A DNA stretch of 12,093 nucleotides from positions 1 through 12,093 of the forward strand of contig NZ_JBHTKJ010000022.1 of the NCBI RefSeq assembly GCF_042675965.1, in the 5' to 3' direction. This document shows, one piece after another, positions 6,419-12,093 of the stretch. A program made the position numbers and the translations under genes. This DNA comes from Virgibacillus_R byunsanensis (GTDB lineage: Bacteria; Bacillota; Bacilli; Bacillales; Amphibacillaceae). Under the pieces are notes generated by a model that did not search any database, was not told the DNA's origin, and was given only the letters and a program-made list of their open reading frames with translations. Every line of letters begins with the position of its first letter. Position 1 is the first letter of the stretch.

Positions 6419-8341
6419 CTAATCTTCCTGTAATGCTGCCCATTCTTCCATATACTGCTCGATTTTCTGTTTGATGTCACTGGTTTTTTTCGTCAATTCC
6501 AGTGCCTTTTCATGATCCTGATAGATTTCTGGCTCAGTCATTTTTTGTTCAAGTGCTGCAAGCTCTGATTCCAGGTTCTCAATTAATCCTTCTAGTTCAG
6601 CGATTCGCCGTTCTATTTTACGTTGTTCACTTCGAAGCGCTTTTTCTTCTTTGAAATTTAATTTCCTTTGATCTGTTTTTTGAACGACTTCAGTAGTTTG
6701 CTGCAGCCTTTGAAGCTCGGCGTGCTCTTCTTTCTTTTCCATATAGTAATCATAGTCACCAAGGTAGGTGGTAACGCCGTCCTGTTGCATTTCTACGATT
6801 TGATCTGTGATTTTATTAATAAAGTACCGGTCATGTGATACAAAGACAATGGTACCTGGAAAGTCCATTAGAGCTGCCTCTAGGACTTCTTTGCTATCAA
6901 TGTCCAAATGGTTTGTCGGTTCATCTAATACGAGTAGATTCGCTTTTTGCATCATTAATTTGGCTAGCGATAGTCTTGCTTTTTCTCCACCACTTAGTGC
7001 ATGTACTGGCTTCAAAACATCATCACCAGAAAATAGAAAATTCCCTAATACCGTTCGTATATCTTTTTCATTTACATTTGGGTACTCATCCCATAATTCA
7101 TGTAAAACGTCCTTAGATGACGAGAGATTTGCCTGTTCCTGGTCATAGTAGCCGATTTGCACATTTGTTCCTATTTTTATCGTACCGTGACTAGGCTTTA
7201 ATGATCCTAAAATTGTTTTTAGTAGTGTTGTTTTTCCAACACCATTTGGACCAACCAGTGCAATTCGTTCTCCGCGATTAATGTGAACTTTTACTTTTGA
7301 AAATAATGGATCTTTATCATCGTCATAGCGAAATGAAAGGTCATCTATTTTCAATACATCATTTCCACTTCGTTTATTCACCTGGAATGAAAAGGAAGCA
7401 GATGATTCATCACCTTTAGGTTTATCCAACTTATCCATTTTTTCTAATTGTTTACGTCTGCTTTGAGCTCGTTTTGTGGTAGAAGCTCGTACAATATTTT
7501 TTTGAACAAACTCTTCCATTTTTTTAATTTCGGTTTGCTGTTTTTCAAATTCTTTTAATTCTTGTTCATAATTTAATGCTTTTTGATCAAGAAAATCACT
7601 ATACGAACCATTATATTTTTTGGTATGGTGACGAGAAATTTCATAGACAATGGAAACAGTTTTATCAAGGAAATATCTGTCATGGGAAACAATCGTTACT
7701 GCACCTGGATAACTGATAAGGTAATTTTCCAACCAGCTAAGTGTTTCAATATCCAAATGGTTCGTTGGCTCATCTAATATTAACAATTCTGGTTTTGTGA
7801 GCAGAAGCTTTCCTAACGCTAGTCGCGTCTTTTGACCACCACTTAATGTGCTAATAGGTGTTTGGTAATCTCGTTCGTAAAAATGTAATCCCGAGAGAAC
7901 CGCTTTTATATCTGCTTCATAACGGTACCCACCACCTGTTTCGAAGGCTTGCTGTCGTTTGTCATAATCGGCTAATAGTTGTTCGTATCCAGTGTCTGAT
8001 AAAGAAGCAGCTCGTTCCATTTTACTTTCTAATGATCGTAATTCTTTTTCTTGCTTTAGAAGGTAATCAAACACTCCCAACATTTCATCCCAAATCGTTT
8101 TATCAGATTCTAATTCTGTATGCTGGGACAGATACCCAATACTTAAGTCTTTTGGCTTAAACAGGTCACCATCATCATATGCCAGTTCATTTGCCATTAT
8201 TTTTAGTAATGTCGATTTTCCGGATCCATTTCTTCCTACAATAGCTATACGATCTTTATCCTTAATTTCGAGTTTTATATTGGATAAAATCTCCTCTGCG
8301 CCGAACGCTTTGGAAATGTTATTTAGTTGCATAATTATCAT
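6419..8341 (-). CDS. ydiF: ABC-F family ATPase, YdiF-like
   Basis: ABC-F proteins are soluble twin-ATPase factors that bind the ribosomal E site and modulate translation or relieve stalling. The exact role of this subgroup is not settled. The 640-residue protein has domain 1 with Walker A GRNGSGKST (36-44), signature LSGGQ (166-170) and Walker B LLILDEPTNHLD (186-197), then a charged linker (about 250-315) that would reach the P-site tRNA. Domain 2 has Walker A GPNGVGKTT (364-372), LSGGE (449-453) and LLVLDEPTNHLD (469-480), and a C-terminal coiled coil covers about 560-640. It has no membrane segments. The ATG at 8341 is chosen because GAGGTGA lies 5 bases upstream; a GTG at 8350 overlaps that site. 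It is divergent from moaC-rex. Synteny with B. subtilis ydiF supports the name. Confidence 0.93.
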   Translation of the reverse strand: MIIMQLNNISKAFGAEEILSNIKLEIKDKDRIAIVGRNGSGKSTLLKIMANELAYDDGDLFKPKDLSIGYLSQHTELESDKTIWDEMLGVFDYLLKQEKELRSLESKMERAASLSDTGYEQLLADYDKRQQAFETGGGYRYEADIKAVLSGLHFYERDYQTPISTLSGGQKTRLALGKLLLTKPELLILDEPTNHLDIETLSWLENYLISYPGAVTIVSHDRYFLDKTVSIVYEISRHHTKKYNGSYSDFLDQKALNYEQELKEFEKQQTEIKKMEEFVQKNIVRASTTKRAQSRRKQLEKMDKLDKPKGDESSASFSFQVNKRSGNDVLKIDDLSFRYDDDKDPLFSKVKVHINRGERIALVGPNGVGKTTLLKTILGSLKPSHGTIKIGTNVQIGYYDQEQANLSSSKDVLHELWDEYPNVNEKDIRTVLGNFLFSGDDVLKPVHALSGGEKARLSLAKLMMQKANLLVLDEPTNHLDIDSKEVLEAALMDFPGTIVFVSHDRYFINKITDQIVEMQQDGVTTYLGDYDYYMEKKEEHAELQRLQQTTEVVQKTDQRKLNFKEEKALRSEQRKIERRIAELEGLIENLESELAALEQKMTEPEIYQDHEKALELTKKTSDIKQKIEQYMEEWAALQED

Positions 8342-8346
8342 TACGT

Positions 8347-8353
8347 TCACCTC
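8347..8353 (-). promoter_or_regulatory. Ribosome binding site that sets the ABC-F start
   Basis: On the minus strand GAGGTGA (8353 down to 8347) ends 5 bases before the ATG at 8341. The alternative GTG at 8350-8348 lies inside this site, and a later ATG at 8332 is further away. Confidence 0.75.
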
Positions 8354-8370
8354 ACCCTATTAAGTGTATC

Positions 8371-8396
8371 GTATTAGTAAATAGCCTAGCAATACA
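8371..8396 (-). promoter_or_regulatory. Possible promoter of the ABC-F gene
   Basis: Reading leftward, TTGTAT just below the Rex-like operator and TACGAT about 18 bases further on could form -35 and -10 boxes; TTGCTA with TACACT is an alternative. Matches are only moderate, and the ends given are approximate. Confidence 0.3.
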
Positions 8397-8397
8397 A

Positions 8398-8415
8398 TTG
8401 TGAAAATAATCACGA
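8398..8415. promoter_or_regulatory. Rex operator (redox-sensing repressor site)
   Basis: TTGTGA (8398-8403), six A/T-only bases, then TCACGA (8410-8415) match the Rex consensus TTGTGA-N6-TCACAA at 11 of the 12 specified bases. The site lies in the spacer between the divergent ABC-F and moaC-rex genes, 57 bases before the moaC start and next to the candidate promoters of both. Since rex is the second gene downstream, NADH-responsive autoregulation is the simplest reading. The match is seen directly; binding is inferred. Confidence 0.65.
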
Positions 8416-8434
8416 CTTATATTCCTATTTCTGA

Positions 8435-8440
8435 TAAAAT
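8435..8440 (+). promoter_or_regulatory. Candidate -10 box of the moaC-rex promoter
   Basis: TAAAAT lies 31 bases before the moaC ATG. The matching -35 position (about 8412-8417) would overlap the right half of the Rex-like operator and is a poor match itself, which would suit a regulated promoter. Confidence 0.35.
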
Positions 8441-8471
8441 AGACGTGAGATATAAAAATGGAGATGAGCTT

Positions 8472-8981
8472 ATGTCAGATTTCACTCACTTTAATGAGCA
8501 AGGTAGAGCCCGTATGGTCGACATTAGTGAAAAAAAGGAAACAGAACGTACAGCTACTGCCAAATCGAGTGTATATGTTACGAAAGAAATTTATGAAAAG
8601 ATTACCAATCAGGAAATTAAAAAGGGAGATGTATTTGCTGTTGCACAAGTAGCAGGAATTATGGCTGCCAAAAAAACATCAGATTGGATACCCATGTGCC
8701 ATCCATTGCAATTAAAGGGAATTGATATTTCCTTTGAATGGAAGATTAACGAAGGTACATATCAAATTCAAATAGATGCATTTGTAAAAACAAAAGGAAG
8801 CACTGGAGTTGAAATGGAAGCATTAACAGCAGCCTCAGCAACAGCGCTCACCATATACGATATGTGTAAAGCGATAGATAAAGGGATGGTAATTGGTCAA
8901 ACCTACTTAGTAGAGAAAAAAGGTGGCAAAACTGGCGATTACTATCGAGAGGAAAAGGGGTACACGGATGGAACAAAATAA
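8472..8981 (+). CDS. moaC: Cyclic pyranopterin monophosphate synthase MoaC
   Basis: MoaC converts the 3',8-cyclo-GTP made by MoaA into cyclic pyranopterin monophosphate, the first stable intermediate of molybdenum cofactor synthesis. The 169-residue protein has the family-typical start (HFNEQGRARMVDIS, 6-19), MCHPL (75-79), GVEMEAL (112-118), TIYDMCKA with D130 (127-134) and KKGGKTGDY (149-157) with catalytic lysines. The ATG at 8472 has GGAG (8460-8463) 8 bases upstream. An in-frame GTG at 8400 would add 24 residues outside the family and overlap the operator, so it was not used. The last 14 bases overlap rex. No other molybdopterin genes are in the window; the pairing with rex also occurs in B. 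subtilis. Confidence 0.96.
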   Translation: MSDFTHFNEQGRARMVDISEKKETERTATAKSSVYVTKEIYEKITNQEIKKGDVFAVAQVAGIMAAKKTSDWIPMCHPLQLKGIDISFEWKINEGTYQIQIDAFVKTKGSTGVEMEALTAASATALTIYDMCKAIDKGMVIGQTYLVEKKGGKTGDYYREEKGYTDGTK

Positions 8982-9609
8982 AATACCACAAGCAACAGCG
9001 AAACGCTTACCATTATATTATCGATTTTTAAATAACTTAAATCACCAAGGTATAAAACGGGTATCATCAAAGGAACTAAGTGAAGCAGTTAAGGTCGACT
9101 CAGCTACTATACGTCGCGACTTTTCCTATTTTGGTGCGTTAGGCAAAAAGGGGTATGGATATAATGTCGAATACTTACTTGGCTTTTTCCGAAAAACATT
9201 AGACCAAGACGAACTGACCCAAGTTGCCTTGATTGGTGTCGGTAATCTCGGTACAGCTTTCCTGCATTATAATTTCATGAAAAATAACAATACAAAAATC
9301 ATGATGGCGTTCGATACTAGTCCGGAAAAAGTAGGAACTGAAATAGGTGGTGTTCCAATTTACCACATTGATGATTTAGAAGCTAAAATAAAAGATGTTC
9401 GTGTTGCGATTTTAACAGTCCCATCCAGTGAAGCGGAAGGTATAACAACTAGACTGGTTAAAGACGGGATTGAAGGTATACTTAATTTCACTCCTGCAAG
9501 AATTACGGTTCCAAAACATGTTCGCGTGCACCACATCGATTTAGCGGTTGAGTTACAATCGTTAGTATATTTCTTAAAACACTATCCCTTACAAAATGAA
9601 AGAGACTAA
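8968..9609 (+). CDS. rex: Redox-sensing transcriptional repressor Rex
   Basis: Rex is a dimeric repressor that leaves its operators when the NADH/NAD+ ratio rises, controlling fermentation and respiration genes. The 213-residue protein has an N-terminal winged helix (about 9-75) with the recognition segment SATIRRDFSYFG (45-56) and a Rossmann domain with GVGNLG (90-95). It also has the acidic residue D116 after the second strand, NFTPARITVP (173-182) and DLAVELQ (191-197) of the C-terminal domain-swapped helix. The ATG at 8968 follows AAAAGGGG (8953-8960) by 7 bases and lies 14 bases inside moaC. A near-consensus Rex site precedes the moaC-rex pair. A bidirectional terminator lies about 100 bases downstream. 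Confidence 0.97.
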   Translation: MEQNKIPQATAKRLPLYYRFLNNLNHQGIKRVSSKELSEAVKVDSATIRRDFSYFGALGKKGYGYNVEYLLGFFRKTLDQDELTQVALIGVGNLGTAFLHYNFMKNNNTKIMMAFDTSPEKVGTEIGGVPIYHIDDLEAKIKDVRVAILTVPSSEAEGITTRLVKDGIEGILNFTPARITVPKHVRVHHIDLAVELQSLVYFLKHYPLQNERD

Positions 9610-9710
9610 AAATAGTAACGGGTTCCGTTTCCTATCACAAAAGTCAGAATTACACTTTAAAATGTAACTAAATTTGCATCCTATTTGTAGTGATATTTGT
9701 AATTAAAAAT

Positions 9711-9742
9711 AAAAATCTCAGTTCAAGTGAACTGAGATTTTT
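9711..9742. terminator. Bidirectional terminator after rex
   Basis: A perfect 14 bp stem (9711-9724 with 9729-9742) with loop aagt has five A at its start and five T at its end, so it can act on both strands. It closes the moaC-rex transcript and marks the edge between conserved gene order and the mobile DNA to the right. The 101 bases between the rex stop and this stem hold no gene. Confidence 0.9.
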
Positions 9743-9763
9743 CTTCTATCTATTTTCAATTGT

Positions 9764-10030
9764 TTATTCAACTAAAGCACCCGTTAACGCAATAAGAGAA
9801 TAGCTTCTATTTTAGCTAGTTTAGTTTAAAAGTAATATTGATATGGAAGAAACAATAAGAAAGAAAGGTATTAAACATCCAACTCTAAGAAAGGATAAAC
9901 CCGAATCTACAACGTCTTGCCAATTTAATTTTCCGCTTTTTTTTCTTCCCCAAAAACCCATAAATATTCGATTCCCCCTTATAGTTTAGGTCCATGGTTG
10001 CTATGCTATCCTGCGGCGTTAGTTTAATAG
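9764..10030. mobile_element. Possible insertion-sequence remnant or MITE-like element
   Basis: The left edge TATTCAACTAAAGC (9765-9778) and the reverse complement of the right edge TATTAAACTAACGC (10016-10029) agree strongly, and over 20 bases (9764-9783 against 10011-10030) 14 positions match. This is like imperfect terminal inverted repeats about 267 bp apart. The interior has no intact transposase; one short minus-strand frame (9993 down to 9885) resembles nothing I know. A clear target duplication was not found. The right edge almost touches the predicted 3' end of the group II intron. It could be a decayed IS end pair or chance. Confidence 0.35.
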
Positions 10031-10075
10031 CAATAGGTAAGACTTTGATGTAATCTCCATCTTTTCCCCTGCTCC

Positions 10076-10109
10076 ACACCCAACGTGCGGCTTTCGCCGC
10101 ATGAGGCGT
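10076..10109 (-). ncRNA. Group II intron domain V
   Basis: On the minus strand the 34 bases ACGCCTCATG-CGGC-GAAA-GCCG-CACGTTGGGTGT give the exact length and plan of domain V: a lower helix with one mismatch, a two-base CG bulge, a 4 bp G-C upper stem plus TG/CA, and a GAAA tetraloop. The catalytic triad position reads CGC, not the more common AGC. It lies 14 bases after the stop of the intron-encoded protein. Confidence 0.85.
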
Positions 10110-10123
10110 TCCATCTTATTCTT

Positions 10124-11923
10124 TTAAACTAAAGCAACTAAATTACAAACTTTACGAAATTGGTTTAGCTTCTTCAATTGTTTTCCATCTAATTGAAGAA
10201 TGTTCCTATATCGCTCAATCGTCATTTCACTTTTAGCATGGATTAATCTATGGACATCTTTGTGTACGATTACAAGGTTGTTAAACTCATCTGAGCCTCC
10301 CATGTGTCGGGGTAACTTATGATGACAGTGTACCTGATTGCATGTTAAAAACTCCCCTGTTACTGCACATTTGCCTAATTGCATAGAGTACCTTGAAATT
10401 CTGTTATCTACAACTTCTAAGTTGTCTTTGCCGTAAGGCATTTTTAACATTTTGTTTATTTCTATGGCAACGTCGGTTCTAAGGTTTTGATGAAGTTTAA
10501 GCCTTCCTTCTTTTGTATAATTACATATATCTTGACTGAAGTTCATGGCATTACTTGTTTGAATATCTCCTAAGGGAAATAAATAAACACCAGCAATTTT
10601 ATATGTTCTGAAATTATTTTTATGAAGTCTCTTGTATGTTTCTGATGGCTTTATAGGTTTTCCATATTTGCCAATTGGTTTTAGACGATTATACATGGTT
10701 TTTATAAGACGATAGGCTATTTTTCCAAAGTCTTTATTGATATGAGTCGCAACCCTGAAGTAGTTTTTAATTCCGAGAATATAGGCGTTATAACCCATGA
10801 CAGTTTGTGGCGTTGGTTTATTTTGGATTTTGTGAATTAAATATCTAAGTTTTTCTAGTATATTTTTCATCTTTTTATCCATAACATGTGTATTGGCTAC
10901 ATATCTATTACGCTTGGCTACTGCTTTGAGAGAAAAACCTAGAAAATCAGATTTCCTCTTTCTAAGATTAGTAATCGCTGATTTCTCAGTTGATATATCA
11001 AGGTTTAATTGATTCTTTAGGTATCCTTTGGTGGCATGGTATATTTTGATAGCTAACTTAGGGGAATTTGTGAAAATCTTAAAGTCATCTGCATATCTGA
11101 CGATATACATTTGTTTGAGATTCGTTTTCTTTAACGCTCTTATTTTACTACTAGGTGTATAAGTTTGTTTTGTTTTTAAGCATTCCCATTGATTAGCTAT
11201 CCACCAATCTAAGTCATTTAGAACAATGTTAGATAAAAGAGGAGATAAGATGCCTCCTTGCGGAGTTCCTTTAGTTGGTACACCTATCCCTTTTATTGGA
11301 GCCTTTAGCATTTTCGAGACAATCGTTAAGACTCTTTTGTCCCGTATTCCTATGTTGTACATTTGTTTAATTAACTTTGAATGACTCACGTTGTCAAAGA
11401 AACCTTGTATATCAATATCTACTACATGGTGCAATTTCACATTATTGATTAAAAACTGACATCTAGCCATTGCATGATGGGTCGACCTGTTTGGTCTAAA
11501 ACCATATGAATGGTGATAGAATTTAGCTTCACATATTGGCTCTAATACTTGTTTGAACATCTGTTGAATTAATCTATCTCTCATAGTTGGAATACCTAAT
11601 GGACGTTTCTTTCCATTGGGTTTAGGTATCTCAATCCTTCGTACAGTTTGAGGTTTATAATTATTTAATGCTTTTCGAATCTCCTCAATAAATTCATCAA
11701 CATTTTCAATCTTATATTTATCAATCGTGATGCCATCAGTTCCTGATGTTTTAGACCCTGTATTTGTTTTTATATTTCGAAAGGCTAATAAGATATTTTC
11801 TTTCGATATGATATGTTCGTATAGCCCGAGACCTTTGGTAGCGTTGTTAATGCTTCGTTCATAGAGGTCATCGAGTATATCTTGCATATTATAGTATTCT
11901 GTATGTCGTAACGCTGTACTCAC
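10124..11923 (-). CDS. ltrA: Group II intron reverse transcriptase/maturase with HNH endonuclease
   Basis: This multifunctional protein helps the intron RNA splice and copies it into DNA at the target. The intact 599-residue protein shows the RT fingers and palm: KTSGTDG (58-64), IPKPNGKKRPLGIPT (99-113), DIQGFFDNVSH with D171 (171-181), GTPQGGILSPL (219-229) and the active-site YADD (277-280). A maturase/X region follows (about 350-470), and a C-terminal HNH endonuclease with C519, C528, C533-H534-H535, GGSDEFNNL (542-550) and H558. The GTG start at 11923 matches family N termini (LRxxEYYxMQ). The nearest ribosome site, AAGGAG, is 13 bases upstream, which is rather far. No frameshift or stop is seen, so it may be active. 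The gene symbol is generic for such proteins. Confidence 0.95.
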   Translation of the reverse strand: MSTALRHTEYYNMQDILDDLYERSINNATKGLGLYEHIISKENILLAFRNIKTNTGSKTSGTDGITIDKYKIENVDEFIEEIRKALNNYKPQTVRRIEIPKPNGKKRPLGIPTMRDRLIQQMFKQVLEPICEAKFYHHSYGFRPNRSTHHAMARCQFLINNVKLHHVVDIDIQGFFDNVSHSKLIKQMYNIGIRDKRVLTIVSKMLKAPIKGIGVPTKGTPQGGILSPLLSNIVLNDLDWWIANQWECLKTKQTYTPSSKIRALKKTNLKQMYIVRYADDFKIFTNSPKLAIKIYHATKGYLKNQLNLDISTEKSAITNLRKRKSDFLGFSLKAVAKRNRYVANTHVMDKKMKNILEKLRYLIHKIQNKPTPQTVMGYNAYILGIKNYFRVATHINKDFGKIAYRLIKTMYNRLKPIGKYGKPIKPSETYKRLHKNNFRTYKIAGVYLFPLGDIQTSNAMNFSQDICNYTKEGRLKLHQNLRTDVAIEINKMLKMPYGKDNLEVVDNRISRYSMQLGKCAVTGEFLTCNQVHCHHKLPRHMGGSDEFNNLVIVHKDVHRLIHAKSEMTIERYRNILQLDGKQLKKLNQFRKVCNLVALV

Positions 11924-12093
11924 CGATGGATTGTTTCTCCTTCCTTACGGAAAATCCCATCATCTTACTCGACCTTGTGAGTTTCATTTAGTTGACTTAG
12001 TTTTCAAAGAGAAGACTTGGGACTAACCCTCCACGCTCGTTACACGCTTCAACGGTACTGTGTCCCTACTTTCATAAGAGTAAAGTCACTTCG

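Larger units (their letters stand above)
10033..12093 (-). mobile_element. Group II intron, 5' end beyond the window
   Basis: The element is a retrotransposing self-splicing intron read leftward. It has a domain V (10076-10109), an intron-encoded protein in domain IV (10124-11923), and a structured segment right of the gene (11924-12093) that should be domain I-III RNA. That segment includes gggac (12019-12023) pairing with gtccc (12062-12066). The 5' GTGYG terminus is not present, so the intron continues past 12093. A possible domain VI follows domain V, with AGG/CCT and AAGA/TCTT stems and a bulged A near 10038, which would put the 3' end near 10033. That boundary is an estimate and some Bacillus introns carry extra 3' sequence. 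Bacterial class B is my best guess. Confidence 0.85.

Noticed and set aside
6807..7148. Frames opposite the ABC-F gene, including a 113-codon one
   Set aside because: They are antisense to a well-conserved protein gene, lack ribosome sites and show no family motifs.
8400..8471. A 24-residue N-terminal extension of MoaC from an upstream GTG
   Set aside because: The extension overlaps the Rex-like operator and the candidate -10 box and lies outside the family alignment; the ATG at 8472 has a proper ribosome site.
9885..10079. A 64-codon minus-strand frame right of rex
   Set aside because: It begins inside intron domain V, crosses the predicted domain VI and the possible IS edge, has no ribosome site and matches no family I know.
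9820..10133. A 13-base inverted repeat (tttagtttaaaag at 9820-9832 and its complement at 10121-10133)
   Set aside because: It is made of A/T-rich sequence and one arm is the end of the intron protein gene, so it is likely chance and not a transposon terminus.

Overview
The window looks like a chromosomal segment of a low-GC Bacillaceae bacterium, probably close to Oceanobacillus, Virgibacillus or Lentibacillus. This rests on AT-rich codon use, AGGAGGTGA-type ribosome binding sites, tRNA genes with encoded CCA ends, and a gene order matching, from memory, the Bacillus subtilis thiL-tsaE(ydiB)-tsaB(ydiC)-rimI(ydiD)-tsaD(gcp)-ydiF-moaC-rex region. The genus is an inference.

Left part (1-1000): a sigmaA-type promoter drives a 5S rRNA gene with no 23S gene in the 140 bases before it. 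A 152-153 bp tandem repeat follows (two full units and a partial third). Every unit carries the first 14 bases of initiator tRNA, but only the last copy continues into an intact tRNA-fMet. tRNA-Asp and a strong intrinsic terminator close the cluster. A 96-base cloverleaf-like inverted repeat lies between this terminator and thiL.

Middle part (1267-6331): thiL (thiamine diphosphate synthesis) leads a tight plus-strand operon of tsaE, tsaB, rimI and tsaD. TsaE, TsaB and TsaD make the tRNA t6A modification with TsaC, which is not in the window. RimI is an N-acetyltransferase of ribosomal protein S18. The 190 bases after tsaD hold a cluster of DnaA boxes, one of them a perfect 9-mer, followed by a RodA/FtsW-family glycosyltransferase gene. 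B. subtilis has, as I recall, no such gene at this position.

Right-middle part (6332-9742): a two-domain ABC-F ATPase (ydiF-like) is read leftward, convergent with the rodA-like gene. Divergent from it is the overlapping pair moaC-rex (molybdopterin synthesis and the NADH-sensing repressor). A near-perfect Rex operator lies in the shared intergenic region, which suggests Rex autoregulation. A bidirectional terminator ends rex.

Right end (9743-12093): a possible insertion-sequence remnant of about 270 bp with imperfect terminal repeats abuts the 3' end of a group II intron on the minus strand. The intron has a 34-base domain V and an intact 599-residue reverse transcriptase/maturase/HNH protein. 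Its 5' end lies beyond the window. The most interesting non-coding signals are the DnaA-box cluster, the tRNA-fragment tandem repeat, the Rex operator and the cloverleaf element.
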